From Pachyseris speciosa (taxonomy: Eukaryota > Cnidaria > Anthozoa > Scleractinia > Pachyseridae), in NCBI GenBank assembly GCA_016490735.1, contig JAEMWC010000031.1:758501-822500 (forward strand): DNA of 64,000 bases. Reading direction: 5' to 3'. This document shows, one piece after another, positions 42,577-55,900 of this stretch; the first letter of the stretch is position 1; the number at the start of each line of letters is the position of its first letter. The position numbers were made by a program, and so were the translations under genes. The notes below the pieces were generated by a model, which was given only the letters and a program-made list of their open reading frames with translations, was not told the origin of the DNA and did not search any database.

Positions 42577-43080
42577 TTAGAACATAGTTTCTGAAAATAG
42601 TTGTAGCAGCAACGAACAAATTATTGTAGAAATCGGCAATTGTTTGAGCTTTATCCAGACAGTAATCCCTAGACATTCCTTCGGCTCCTCAGGACTTGTT
42701 CCGACCCAACATGGTATGTTCCTTCGCATGGCATATTTGTTTGTTTCAGTGACGAAATCGAAATGACCGATCCGTGGTGTAAAAAGGTGTACAAAATATT
42801 TCTCAGACATTTTTTTTATCCTGATATAACAAATTTTAGTCGAGGTCGTTTCTTGAGAGGTAAGGTGGCAGATCATCCACTTCAATCGCCAATCCTTGCC
42901 ACAAAGAACCTTCCCTGCTAGCAGACGTCTCTGGCAGAACCCCAATTTCATCGTGTTCAACAACTTGATCAAACAGGTCTTGTTTTCGAAACATTTCGTC
43001 GATTCAATTCCGCTTTTACTTGATGAATTGTCCACTCATTGTAGTTGTATCGCCGCCATTTTTACTTTCGCCATTTCCAG
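42577..43080 (-). pseudogene. Possible piggyBac-type transposase remnant
   Basis: Minus-strand coding with FDFVTETNKYAMRRN, WVGTSPEEPKECLGITVWI and LKQLP recalls the N-terminal half of the piggyBac DDE domain (ETNRYA ... EE ... LGI pattern). The reading is interrupted and lacks the catalytic Asp residues. Weak evidence, but consistent with TTAA-ended MITEs nearby. Confidence 0.35.
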
Positions 43081-45433
43081 GCTGTAGCAGCTCATTTAAG
43101 ACATTTAGACATCACTTTCGTCTTCCTTGCCGACGGCCGCCATTTTGAAAGCTTTTGAGTTAGCTTGGCGATGATGTCATTCTTGTTCGCCCCCGCAGAT
43201 TGCTTGCAGATTGCAGGGGCAGCTCTTGTCAAGACCCAACCACCCAACCATTGTCCAAAAATCTCGATTCAGTCTGGATTAGAACTGCGTTCTGCGAACG
43301 CAATAACTTGGAGCCTTACGGCCCGAGTAATAAGCCCTTCTAATCAAAGAAGAAATCTATGTTAGACGCTAAGTTTGCCATTTTTTGGCAAATCCTTTGA
43401 TATTTCGTTATATTTCGTTATCCCATGTTTTGCTTGCACAAGTGAGGACAATGCATTTTTGCAAAATTAAAATACTGGAAAAGCCTTCTTTAACATTACG
43501 ACAAGTGTCTTTTTTGTGAGAAAACAAAGTTTGGGAAGAGATGGTGAAAAGACATGGATGACTACCGCAGATTAGATGAAGTGGTTCGCTAGTTTAGTTT
43601 TTTGCACTATATTATTTCTCAAAATACCAACAAAATAATTTCATTCGTGCAAACGACGCACCCGTAACTACTTCATGTCTTCCACGACCGTTGGTAATAA
43701 GGTTTCTTCCTACTCTTTAACTTCTTTAGATAGTATTGTCTACCAAATTCCCCTGTCCGAGAAAGGACATTCTCATATTTCAATGCAGAACGATCCGTGT
43801 TATGTACTCAATGTAATTTGCTATAACTTTCTTGTTTTTATCTGACTGCAGGTTGCCATTGCATTTTGGCGTGCCATGGGTGGGAGCGAAGAGGAAATCT
43901 CTGGGTTAGGAGGGGACGATGACGGCTAATAAAAAATTACTGCTCTCAGCAACAATGGTATGTTGCCAGACCATTTGTCAAGTGCAGATCTGCAGTTCCG
44001 TACCCACACGTCCTTATGTTAATGTTAATGACTGCAAAAAAAATTAATTTCTTTGGTACAAAACAAATCTTCAATAAAGGTTGGTCTTTACAGTTGTTTC
44101 GCTCAGTTTGATGAGACCATGCGGTTCGGTCTCGGTTTATAAAGGAAACGAGAATTTCCCAGAATGTAGCGAGAGCAACAGCCTCTTAACTGTAACTCAA
44201 ACATAACAAGGGCTAATATTTTCAGATCTTTAACGTTGAGGCGGCTGTCACGCGAAAGCCTCCTGAATTAAGGATCAAGTCTGAAACACGTACAGCGAAT
44301 GAACAGAGATGGCGTGGGTGTGGCCTCCGTGGCAGGCGCTGGAAAGGGAAAGGGAAAGGGACCGGGGAAAACGGGCGCGCGCGCGAAGCAAGTTGAGTGC
44401 GGGGGAAGGGAAAAGGAAACGTCTGCAGCAAAGCCAATGTTTGTTTCGTATTTTACGTCCCGTTATCGCTGTTGGTCAGAATTAATTAAATGATAATCAT
44501 GGACTTAATCTGGTGTTCTGATTGGTCAACACTGATACCACAACGTCCTGATTAACTTATCGGTTGTTCTCAAGTTAAAAATAACGTGGCGGATGAGCTG
44601 GTAGGAGACTTCAAGCGTCAGTTGTTAGAAGATAACGGCCTCGAATTTAACCTGAAGAACAGCAGAAAAAGGCGGTGAAGCAATTTTAGGAACTGAAAGG
44701 GAAGACTTGGTGGGAGTTTTGCCGACGGGTCTCAGGAAAAGTCTCATCTTCCAGTTGCTTGTGTTGCTGGCAAGAGGTCCACTTACCAGCATTATCAGCA
44801 ACCAGAATGCAGAGTTTGTCCTCGTTCAAAATGGCGGGGAAACTGGAAGATCTGTCTTCCATTGAACAGGGCAGGTATTCCATTGTTTATGCCTCAGCGG
44901 AGATTGCTATCGACAAGAATTTCCTCCAGTTTTCCTTTTTTCAAGAAAGGTAAATAAAAGCTTTAAAGCATACTTTCTTTGTTGTTTTTCCTTGCCGACT
45001 TTACTGACTTTGACGCGGTTTGGTGCACATTTTATTACTTGGGATACCTGTAGGTATACCGAGTTATAAATCAATTAGATTTCGGTCTTTTTTTCTTGTT
45101 TTTTTTTCGTGCAACAAAATGCACAATAGGATTCACGTGGTGGTGTTTTCATTGGCCAACACACAATAGAAGGCACGTGACGCATCGTAGTCCAAAGTGC
45201 AAAGCACTGCATCATTATTACTCGGGCCCGTAGGGGACCGAGGTATAAATCATGTCAGATTTCAGTTTTTTTTTTACTCGGACACGTAGGGGAACGAGGT
45301 ATTAACCATGTCAGATTTCAGTCCCTTTTTGTGGCTACTGCCTCGAAGAGAAGCCACTTAGTCATCGGGTTGTAAGTCCGTCCGTAACACATCACGTGAT
45401 GTCCTTTGGGAGCAAGGAAACCATTCACACAAA
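43081..45433. other. Host interval, no supported gene
   Basis: Contains a GGGAAA-type purine repeat at 44340-44420 and two related CTCGG(G/A)C.CGTAGGGGA..GAGGTAT words at 45220-45305. No domain-bearing frame. Confidence 0.35.
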
Positions 45434-45559
45434 AGTGCCCTTAGAGTGGCTTCAGCTTACTTGATCACATTAATTTGTGAAGTATCCTTGTCACTCCAGC
45501 CACATCCCACAAGCTTTACGTCTTCATTGCTTGTTTTATTGATATGTGGGTACTTGAGC

Positions 45560-45638
45560 CTGAGTATTAGCTATGCCATGCTGATGAGGCCTAACAAGGC
45601 CGAAACAGCTGTCCATGGCTGCTAATGCTTGGGCTCAG
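45560..45638 (+). ncRNA. Type I hammerhead ribozyme, unit 1
   Basis: Core CTGATGA (45581) and GAAAC (45602) flank stem II GGCCT-AACA-AGGCC. Stem III is the minimal CAGCTG, followed by the cleavage triplet GTC at 45611-45613. Stem I pairs CCATG with CATGG, ATTAGC with GCTAAT and CTGAG with CTCAG. All core bases are consensus. Confidence 0.85.
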
Positions 45639-45813
45639 TCTTTGCTTTGGTAGATTTAAGGGGTAATGCCCGCTTCCTTGTGGCCTTAGTGCCCATTGAG
45701 TGGTTTCAGCTTACTTGATCACATTAATTTGTGAAGTATCCTTGTCACTCCAGCCACATCCCACAAGCTTTACGTCTTCATTGCTTGTTTTATTGATATG
45801 TGGGTACTTCAGC

Positions 45814-45892
45814 CTGAGTATTAGCTATGCCATGCTGATGAGGCCTAACAAGGCCGAAACAACCGTCCATGGCTGCTAAAGCTTGGGCTCAG
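45814..45892 (+). ncRNA. Type I hammerhead ribozyme, unit 2
   Basis: Same core and stems I/II as unit 1, but stem III reads CAACCG instead of CAGCTG, weakening it, and one stem I pair is changed (GCTAAA). The GTC site is at 45865-45867. Confidence 0.75.
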
Positions 45893-45958
45893 TCTTTGCT
45901 TTGGTAGATTTAAGGGGTAATGCCCGCTTCCTTGTGGCCTTAGTGCCCTTAGAGTGGT

Positions 45959-47465
45959 ATTATTAAGTAGTCTATTGAATAAATTTCGTTAAATCACGTT
46001 GTAAACCACGAGATGGAAAATATCAAATTCAGCAGTTAAAAGTTTGCAATTTGGTAATTGTAAACATTATATGCATCTCGAGGGGACACACAAACATAAA
46101 ATACATTTTGCTAATAATTTTGAAACAACCGCATGCAAACATACACTCGGATACACTCACGGCCTGCCCACTGAGAAAATGCTCTGGAATGCTTCCGGCA
46201 AACACAAGCGATCCGATTCAATGGCGCTGCTTTCTGTAATTTTCTTTTCATCATTGATGGTTTTCATGCTGTTACGGTCTGCAACGTTTCCAAGCTACAA
46301 ACTCAACATCGCCGACCGTTATAACCAAGAAGAATGCTGTCTTGCGTTACATTGAACGTGACTATGCTAATTGATGTGTTTGTTGTGTTATGGGATGGGA
46401 TGAGATCATAGATAGGTTAGGTTGACTTACGGATAAATATACTTTTGTTTGCTCTTCAAGTGTTTTGGTATAGGAGATATGAGATCCACTCTCCATAACC
46501 CCCTCAGGTCCTAGTTTTTCTAGTGAATTTGACCCAAATTTGACAGCCAGCAAAAACTAAAATTTAGCGAACGCAGTTCGTGTTTTGTATCTGATATAAG
46601 GCTAATTTAGCAACAGAACGGGAACGTCATTTGAGGACGCGAGAGCGCGCGGAAAGGACTGACACGACTTCCGGTGCTCAATTTGCTGCTCTGCCATTGG
46701 CCAAGTAGGTTTTTAGATCTGCGCGGCGCGCCGTTGTCAAGACGTCCCCGTTGTCATTGCTAAATCACTCTATAAATGGACATAGAACTTCTTGTAAAAA
46801 GCCAGAGATCTGCGAAATAAGCACAAGTCAGTCTACACCATTTAGTTTTGGAATACCAATATTTCGTATTCGCGAATGAGCAAGAAATGAGCCATTTTCG
46901 ACTTCCCGCAGAACACACAACTAAAACTGAAGCAAAAATTGGACGCCAAAACCAAACACTCTTACCTTCTCCCTATCGCAAACAGCAGTAATCTTTTTGG
47001 GCCATTCAAACAGCAAGATGCTACATCACCTCCATTTCTCCCACCACTCGATGTCATGAACAGCACGACACGACGCAATCAATGTGCTGTTTAAGCCGCT
47101 CTTGGATTTCGCATTGGGTTTGTCCGAAGTTAAATATATACAGTTGATCAAATTAGTTCACAAAATATTGAAATCCCTTCTCTTGCGAATTTAACGGAGA
47201 GGAAATTTAAAAAAACACGAAAATATACATGATGACGCCATGTTGAATTTGTTGACTCGGGGTAGACTGGGAACTAGTTGATTGGTGGTAAAGGAGGGAG
47301 GGGCTGTTCCACGCTGTTTTCATAAGAAAGCTTTTTGATTGAAGGAAGGCTGGTCTAGGCTCATGCCGTAAGTGGCAATGAATAACAAACTACTAGGAAA
47401 TGAAGATACGAACGAGAGTTACAAACATTTTCCTTGCTTAATTATAAATGGCCTACATGTTGTTA
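45959..47465. other. Host interval, no supported gene
   Basis: A GC-richer stretch with CCATTGG near 46695 could be promoter-like. Open frames are short and lack domains. Confidence 0.3.
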
Positions 47466-47534
47466 AGTAGTATAGTACTTGGGGGTTCCAGATCAAAACT
47501 TTTGATCTGAAACCAACCCAAGTACTATACTACT
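47466..47534. repeat. Terminal hairpin of the right element
   Basis: The first 18 nt pair perfectly with the last 18 (AGTAGTATAGTACTTGGG), and CAGATCAAAA pairs with TTTTGATCTG inside; the mismatches lie between these blocks. Confidence 0.85.
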
Positions 47535-47606
47535 CACCATTCGATGGAATTAACCCTATTACACCATAAAATCATACTCATTCTATAGTTAACCATTTTA
47601 TGAAAA

Positions 47607-47670
<64 letters not shown>

Positions 47671-47994
47671 GTGTTTAACCCCTATGCGTGACTTTCTCGG
47701 AAAAATCATCAAGCGTGACATTCTCGGAAAAACAGGGAAACCCCCTGTAAAATGAGTCATCGCTAATAGTTATTGTTTCAGATCATGAGACGGTCGTATG
47801 ATTATTTCTAACCAATTATAAATTCTTAAAGTAAAATTTACTGACAATTTTTACTTAAAAAGTTTATGCTAAAGTTTGTTATCAAACTCAAGATGCCCAA
47901 GTACTATACTACTCACCATTCGATGGAATTAACCCTATAACACCATAAAATCATACTCATTCTATAGTTAACCATTTTATGAAAATCTATATAT
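47517..47994. repeat. Direct repeat of terminal sequence flanking a TA/T-rich block and TIR core
   Basis: About 99 bp starting CCCAAGTACTATACTACTCA occurs at 47517-47615 and again at 47896-47994 with about one difference. Between them lie (TA)n and poly-T (about 47608-47667) and the inverted copy of the left TIR block (47685-47737). Confidence 0.8.
47685..47737. repeat. TIR core with two GTGACNTTCTCGGAAAA words
   Basis: GCGTGACTTTCTCGGAAAAA and GCGTGACATTCTCGGAAAAA, 27 nt apart; the inverted match in the left element is 19562-19613. A TGAGTCA (AP-1 type) site follows at about 47753-47759. Confidence 0.8.
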
Positions 47995-48127
47995 TTTTAT
48001 CAAATAAATGCTTTTGTTTCCGAGCACTGAAAACACTTTTTTCAACACATTTCATGGAGCAAGCGACGATGGTTACACCTCATACAATTTTTTCATTTAT
48101 GATTAAAAAATATTTAAATATATTATA

Positions 48128-48726
48128 ATGAAGAATTGTAATTCACAAATGCACGAATATTTGTCAAATGAAATGGATTATGTCGAATGTCCATTTTGCA
48201 ATCAAATAATAGAAAAACACACTGTTAAGAAGAAGGAACCGTGTTGTGATAAACAAGAACTTATCAATGATGAAGTAATTGTTTGAAAGAATTGTGCCTT
48301 GGTTCAGGGATATGGAGTTCATAATGAATACATTGATTTCCATAAGAATAAGTTTAAAATTAGACGTAAATTAATTTATAATCAGGAGTATCATTTAATG
48401 AAAAAAATAGTTGATTACAGTTTTAAATATAAAAAACAAATAGATTCTAGTGATTTATACGGAATAACAATGATTTTTAAAGAAATAGACACTATAATAT
48501 CACAATTAAATGAAAATCGAAAAAGAATGATAAATATTGATTTTATTCTAAAAAAGATATTAACTAAAATGAAATCAAAAATTGCAGATGATATTAAAAT
48601 TAATAAATAAAAAAACTATCTGAATATGAACAATACTGGCAAAAAATATCACTGATTGGAGATAAAATAGAAACTATAATTCAGAATCGAAAAGGGAAAT
48701 CTTTTACTTTTGAATTTCAGAAATAA
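48128..48726 (+). pseudogene. Cys-rich zinc-binding factor, broken copy
   Basis: Homologue of 18911-19474. CPFCNQ and PCCDK are retained. An in-frame TGA at 48284-48286 falls where the left copy has the first Cys of its VCLNCG pair, and a second break near 48600 moves the C-terminal segment (EYEQYWQKI) to another frame. The conserved middle (NRKRMINIDFILKKI) is intact. Confidence 0.7.
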
Positions 48727-48762
48727 AAGGTTTATTCATCTGTAAATGTTTCATCATATTTA

Positions 48763-49250
48763 TCAGACATTTGAGTTATTGTAGGACAGATCACTGATTA
48801 TTCCATCTAACACCTTTAAATCAGAAATAAAAATCATTTTATTAAATTCTATACCTCTGAAAAATGATCTCAACTGGATTAAAACCTTTTCATAATTTTG
48901 AAAAGCAAATTTACACATGTTGACTTTATTATTAAGATTTGATTTTGTCATATAACCTTGGATTAATACTCCCGGAGCAGTAATACAACCAAGAATTATT
49001 GGGTTTAATGTTATACCTCCCACAATACTACCAGTTGTTACAAGTCCTAAAGATACCATATTAAGTGTTATTTTAATACGGTTTAGTTTCTTATATTTCC
49101 ATTTGTATGAAATGTATTTTTTATGATAAGTTTTATATAAATTTTTCAGTTGATTCAATTCATTTTTATCCAAAGTCAGAGAGATGTGATTAAAATTGAA
49201 GATGTCTTCTCGTTTGATCTTTTGAATGATTTCGATCTTTTGAGACTCAT
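48763..49250 (-). pseudogene. Membrane protein, frameshifted copy
   Basis: Homologue of 18433-18921. The ATG at 49250 opens a frame that must shift before 49173 to reach the conserved part. The hydrophobic stretch (LVTTGSIVGGITLNPIILGC) and helical tail are intact. It converges on the zinc-binding gene, as in the left element. Confidence 0.65.
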
Positions 49251-49264
49251 TCTATATTAATAGT

Positions 49265-49690
49265 TTATATTTTATACCTTTTACAAATTAAATAAAGTAT
49301 TCCAGAAATCTGTCCACACAATGCAGATTTTTTCATTAGTCTCGGTGTAATATTTTCTGGAATGGTATAAATATATCCTCGGTCTAATAAATAACGATCA
49401 TAGAATCGTCCAAAAGCATCATGCATAATACTATGTGAGTGTAATATATTAATCCAACCAAGTGTTCTTTCCAAAAACCTTGTAATGCATCCATTTCCGG
49501 GACCAATAAGTCCTATTTCATAATCGTGTAAATACAAAATATTGTTAATTGAAAGTATTGATTTGAAATGTTTGAAATATAAATATTGGTACACTAAAGC
49601 TGATTTCAAAATTACATCATTGACTTGGATATGTTGTTGTTTGGTTTGATCGAAAAGATGGCTCACGTATTTGATTATATCTTGTATCAT
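49265..49690 (-). CDS. PLA2-like protein, right-element copy
   Basis: 141 residues, intact, about half identical to the left copy by eye. GLIGPGNGC and HSHSIMHDAFGRFYDRY are preserved, supporting function of the His-Asp pair. It follows the fibre stop by 16 nt; the left element has fibre 2 in this position. Confidence 0.6.
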   Translation of the reverse strand: MIQDIIKYVSHLFDQTKQQHIQVNDVILKSALVYQYLYFKHFKSILSINNILYLHDYEIGLIGPGNGCITRFLERTLGWINILHSHSIMHDAFGRFYDRYLLDRGYIYTIPENITPRLMKKSALCGQISGILYLICKRYKI

Positions 49691-51266
49691 ATAATAGTTA
49701 TTTAAATTAATTCATGACTACTTCTAATGTAAATGTGATGTCAAATGCTTTATCATTCGGGTGTGAATAGTCAATTATTAAATAGCCTCTCGATAATGAT
49801 TTGTTGACGTTAACCGTTGTGATGTTTCTACTCATAGAAGATTGGTAATAATTAATAATAATTGGTAATAATCCAGAGCCTTCATTCTTTTTCTTGAAGT
49901 ATAATATTCCGGGTTTTGTTCCTTGTATAATATACATTTTCTTAATATAAAAGTTATTATTATGAATAACTAAATATTCAGCGCCATTAATTAATACAGG
50001 CTTCAAAGTATTCTTATTATGCCCTTGTTTGGCTTTAACAAAGCAGTTTAAATATTGTATTTGACCAATTATTCCATTCCCATTCAAATCTAAATCGCCC
50101 CCTAATTTAGGTTGATAAAGAGAAAAACCACCTAGATCGAGAGCTGTTTCCATAATTACGCCTGTAACGCTAGAACGAAAGAGATTTATACTATTATTAT
50201 GAATTCTGTGGCCATTTAGATTTAAATCACCACCAAGTTTAGCCTCTTTTATTAGAAACGTGTTCATATTAATATCATTTAGCATTGTTAATTCACCGTT
50301 TTGACCATCAAACAAGTTTTTTGATTCATTTATCAAAGCATGTCCATTCAAATCTAATTCAGTTTGTGATTGTATTTTTTCTTTTACAATTTTATAAGCT
50401 TCAACAAAGTCGTAAACACTTGATGGTACATCTACAGCTTCACGATCAATACCATATACAACACAAGGAACTTTGTACTTGTTGGGATATGTTGAGTTAG
50501 CATTAATATGTATTGTACAATATAAATATTCAGGCGGTGAACTTACTGAAGGTTTTTCAATCCATAATAAATATCTCGAATGATCTTCATTTCTGTTACC
50601 AAATTTTTTCTCTGTAGTTCTATGAATTGTAATTCCACCAGTTGCACTGAATGTTACACTACTAAGATTCATTCCTTCATAATCAGGAAATAGCCATTCA
50701 AGGATAAAAGTGTATTTTCCATCTTTTATTGTATACATATTAAATCCAATTCTCGCTCTGTAGATATGATTAGCTTCTTTATTTAAGTCTACATCAATAA
50801 CCCTTTTTGAAATTATGTGTGGTGAACGAGGTAAATTAATATATCCGTTAACTTTGAAGCCATATTCAGTACTTATTTCATCAATGTCATTCATCAAATA
50901 TTTGAAAGCATTCTTTGGATGAAAAGCAGATGAAATATGACTTTTTTCTAGTTGATCCAAAATTACGGCATCGGTTTTATTTGTTCCTTCTTTTAAGTTA
51001 ATGATTTTATGCCCTCCAAGTTTCATATCCGCCTTCATCGCGTTTGTTCCGTTCAACAATAAGGCCGCCGATCTGATGGTTTGTGAAGCTCGATTCAAAA
51101 CTCTGAAATTCACCGCATCGTCATCATTTTTCACATCACCTACATTTGTAACTATACTTCCACTCATTGACAAATTTCCATACATCGCAGTCGAACTGTC
51201 TCGTCGAAGAAATTACTCGTCAGTATAACGTTTTGAAACACAATCATCTAAATTGACCAGTGGAGC

Positions 51267-51280
51267 AAGACCTGTAATGG
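51267..51280. repeat. Target-site duplication, left copy
   Basis: AAGACCTGTAATGG, identical to 56816-56829. Confidence 0.9.
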
Positions 51281-51457
51281 CCGGTTGGCTCGTGAGGCCG
51301 GTTGGCTCGTGACGCGGTGATGATCGGACGTGAGTAACCGAGCTCCGCTGCATCACCTGCCCAGAAAGTAAATCTAGTGAAGCAATTCCGCGGTCTCTGT
51401 TCTTTTCGAATCATCTTCGGTTTTAGTCAAAAAGGTATCCTCTAATGGTAAGAAAGA

Positions 51458-52361
51458 ATGAAACGGAGCGCGGCTAGCGGCAGTGGTGTCTCGCCCGACG
51501 GTAAACTAGCACGTGGTGACTCAAACATGGCGGATTCCTCGCTCGACCAAGATACTTTTGAAGACATCCAAGAGGAATCAGAAACGCTAGCAACTGAGCC
51601 CAACCTTAAGGATATACACAATATCCTTAAAAGTATTCAAGGCGCGATTAGTGTCATGCAAGACACTATCGCGACGCTGGTGAAAGAAAATTACAAGCTC
51701 ACTGGTGATGTAGCAGACCTTCGACATATTATCGCAAAGAACAATGGCGAAGTCGAAAAGCTCAGGAGTGATTTCACAAAACAAAACCAGTATGTTGCCT
51801 CCTTGGAACTGGAACTTGAGAGGGCGAAAAAAGCTGCTAAACAACAAAAGCGACATTCAAGAACTTCAAGAGAGCCTTGACGAGCTTGAGCAATATTCCC
51901 GTAAAAACTCTGTTGAAATTCACGGCATTCCAGAGGATATAGGAATTTCAACAGACGAAGTCGTCTGTAAGGTTGCGGCAGCAGTCGGTTTTCAGATTGC
52001 ACCGGATAATATCGAGATCTCTCATCGACTTTATAGGAAGAAAGGCGCAAAACCGATCATTGCAAAGTTTCTAAATCACAAAGCCAAGGCAAAGTTATAT
52101 AAAGCACGAGTTCAACTTAGGAATGTAACTCTGTCTACCCTCTTCCCGAGCTACTCGGCAACCGGTCTAGCTGGGCAGCGAATTTTTATCAACGAGAATT
52201 TAACGAGATACCGCAGCGACATGATGAAACTCGCCATTGAGAAACGCAAGGACGGGAAAATCCTAAGCACTTGGTCACTGGATGGAAGGATCTTTATTAA
52301 AACTTCTCCCAGCGGACGACCAAGGCAGATGTTTTCGAATGAGGAAATCAAGGAACTCTGA
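51458..52361 (+). pseudogene. LINE ORF1 (RNA-binding, coiled coil), frameshifted
   Basis: The first frame (51458-51880) is acidic then coiled-coil (VASLELELERAKKAAK). The second (from about 51850 to 52361) continues with ELQESLDELEQYSRKNSVEI and HGIPEDIG, the L1-type ORF1 signature, and a basic C-terminus. The join needs a one-base shift near 51840-51860. It would coat LINE RNA. Confidence 0.75.
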
Positions 52362-52907
52362 TGTTTATTTTTGTTTTGTTTTCCAACCATCGTGTTATTG
52401 TCTGACTTCTTTATAATCCTTGGAGAAACGTAAGTTGATAGCATAATTGCAAAGCTTTCGCAAGGAGTAGCGGGGGCAGGTGGTGCATACACGAGTAGTT
52501 TTATGTGTAGTTACTTTATGCTGATTCCGTTGTACTGCAAAATGTTTGGCCTTTGTGTGTTTTTTCCTTGTCTTACCTTGATTCGAGATCTTTGTTTGAT
52601 ACACGCAAATTCAATTTCGCTGTTTTTTGTGAGCGGAGACAAAGCTCAAAGAGGTGCAAACTTTAGCACACACGCAATTGCGAGTTGTTTAATAGTACTA
52701 CCGGGTATTAAGATTTACAGTACTGTTTCTTTCTTATTAATAAGCACACCCATCTAGCCGGAAAAAAAACAACCTCGATTAGCAGGGAAGACTTTGCAGC
52801 CAGCAGCTCTAAAATATTACACGGTCTATTTATTTGTTTATTTATTTATTTCAAAGAAAAGAAAACACCCATTCGCTTTACATCTAATTTAGTCACAAAC
52901 TAAAGAC

Positions 52908-55900
52908 ATGACTACTCCTTTTACAGCCTCTCTTTGTTCTTTGAATGTCAGAGGACTAAATCAAACACGTAAGCGAAGACAGCTTTTCAGATGGCTGCAC
53001 AATAACAAATTCGATATTGTATTCTTGCAGGAAACTTATTCAACTGAAAGCGTAGAAAACATATGGATATCTGAATGGGGTGGGAAAAGTTATTTCTGTC
53101 ATGGTACAAGCCATTCGAGAGGTGTAATGATTCTTTTCAATCCCAGATTAGCTGCTCTGGTCAACAACATGGAAGCAGATAAAAACGGAAGATATTTACT
53201 TCTTCAAACAACTATTTCTGATACCACCTTCCAATTGTGTAACATCTACAGTCCCAACAATAACTCCGACCAGAAAACTTTTTTCTCGAGCATTCTAGAC
53301 GTCCTAAGAAAACGTTCGGAGATTAACATTATAATCGGCGGAGATTTCAATTGCGCTCTAACACCACGGGACAAACTGGGAGGGGCTGCAGTGGAAAGGA
53401 AAAACAATGTAATTAGCGAGATTACCAAATTGTGCGACTTGTTAAAACTTCAAGATGTTTGGAGATGTCAGCACCCTAATGAATCACAATTTACATGGCG
53501 CGACAAGGCCTTTAAAGTACAATGTAGATTGGATTACTGGTTGGTTTATAAAGAATTGTCACGCATCGTGATTAATACCGAAATGAAAAGCTCCACATTA
53601 ACAGATCATTCTGCAATAACACTGACACTTCAGTCTAAGTGTTACGCTCAAAGAGGACCCGGATTTTGGAAATTTAATAATTCTCTCCTGGATGATTATG
53701 TCTTCGTTGAACAACTTTACAATATGATACCTGCGTACAAAAATAAATACAACTATCTCACTGACAAAGGTCTTTACTGGGACATGATAAAAATGGAAAT
53801 AAGAGGTTTCTGCGTGCAGTACTCAAAAAGGAAAAATAGAGAACGCAGGAACACAGAGAAAGATCTTTCTGATCAAATTGATGCTTTAATGAAGGCTCTT
53901 GCTACAAATAGGTCAAAAGAGAACATCACTAAATTATATAGGCTCAGATCGGAGCTTAATAAGATCATCGAGCACAGAACTAACGGTGCTATTATTAGAA
54001 GCAGAACAAGGTGGCATGAGCAGGGTGAAAAAAATACTAAATATTTTTTGAATTTAGAAAAACGACAAAACGCCAAAACATATATTTCGAAACTTAAAAC
54101 CCAAGATGGTCTTGAAATAACGAATGCAGATGAAATTTTAAAATGTCAAAAGTTATTTTATAAAAACCTTTACACGGCTGTACCTCGTGAAAACCTTAAT
54201 GATAAAATGTTCTTTGAAAACCCAAACCTTCCTAAATTGAACGAAGTCGAACTGGAAGAATTAGAAAGACCACTGACGAAGGAAGAGTGTTTTGAAACCC
54301 TAAAATCGAGTTCCAAAGGTAAATGTCCAGGAAGTGATGGATTTACAGTAGAATTTTATCTACATTTCTGGCCCATACTAGGGGAGGAAATGGTTCAAAG
54401 CTTCAATCAAGCCTTGATATATGGTCATCTCAATATAACCCAGAGACAAGGAATAATCAAAGTTGTGCCCAAGAAACGAAAAAATAGGCTTTACTTAGAA
54501 AACTGGAGACCAATATCCCTTCTTAATATCGACTACAAAATAGCAACGAAGACTATAGCAGGTAGAATTTCTAAAGTTCTTCCCAAACTAATACACGAAG
54601 ACCAAACCGGATATGTTAAAGACCGTTACATCGGCCAAAACATAAGGCTAGTTAAAGACATAATGAAATTAACATCTTTACACAACATTCCCGGTATGGC
54701 CATTTTCATCGATTTCAAAAAAGCCTTTGATTCTGTAGATTGGAATTTCCTTGCTAAAGTTCTGGAAGCCTTCAACTTTGGTCCTCAAATCCAAAAGTGG
54801 ATTAAGGTGTTCTATACCGACACTAGCAGCTGTGTTATTAACAATGGGCACGCTTCGGAGTTTTTTAACCTGCAAAGAGGAGTTAGACAAGGCTGTCCTC
54901 TATCCGGTATTCTCTTTGTTCTTTGTGCGGAAATTTTAGCTCAGGCAATCAGAAATAGTAATAATATTAAGGGAATACAAATCTATAACAAGGAATATAA
55001 AATATCACAATATGCGGATGATACTACTGCCTTCGTGTCCGATGTATCTTCAGCGGAAAACGTTTTTGAAATATTGCGCATTTTCCGAGACGTTTCAGGT
55101 TTAGAATTAAATAAGTCCAAAACTGAAGGAATGTGGCTAGGGTCGTGTAGATACAACACTTCGACACCTTTTGATATAGCCTGGCCTTCGGAACCTATAT
55201 ATGCACTAGGAATCTATTTCACTTATAATGAACACATTTCCTTCCAAAAAAACTTTGAGGAAAAATTAATCTCAATGAAGAAACTTTTAAATCTTTGGCG
55301 GACAAGAAATCTTACACTGTATGGTCGAATAACCATTCTTAAAAGCCTTGCTCTCTCCAAGCTAGTCTACAATACATCAGTACTCACCTTCCCTTTAGAA
55401 TTTGCAGCTTTGGTTAAAACGGCTATCTCTGAGTTTGTTTGGAATACCAAACCTAAAATCAAACACACCACAATGATTGGTCCGAAAATTAAAGGTGGCC
55501 TAGACCTGCCAGATTTCGAAACAATGAACAACGCCCTTAAGGTCACTTGGATAAAAAGACTAAACGAAAGTAGCGGTAATGCAAGTTGGAGCCACATACC
55601 TCTTTCGCTTTTAAAAGAGGTAGGAGGTTCGTTTTTATTCGAATGCAACTATGATCTAGAATGTCTTTAAGTGTCTATCCCCATTAAATTTTACAAAGAC
55701 ATCTTGTATACCTGGCAAACGATAAACCAACATATTCCAGAAAACAAAGAACAAATACTAAACGAAATCCTGTGGAATAATCGCTTTATTAAAGTTGAAA
55801 AGTTCTCTGTCTATTACCAATGTTGGCATAAAGCAGGAGTGATCAGGGTCAAAGATATTTTTTGTGAAAACAACTTCTTAACTTTCAATGACTTTTGCCG

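Larger units (their letters stand above)
45434..45958 (+). repeat. Tandem hammerhead-ribozyme repeat (retrozyme-like), 254-bp unit
   Basis: Two full direct units (45434-45687 and 45688-45941) plus 17 bp of a third. Each unit holds one type I hammerhead motif. Predicted cleavage sites are exactly 254 nt apart, so a transcript would release a 254-nt monomer. The organisation matches small non-autonomous retroelements with hammerheads known in animals. Confidence 0.8.
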
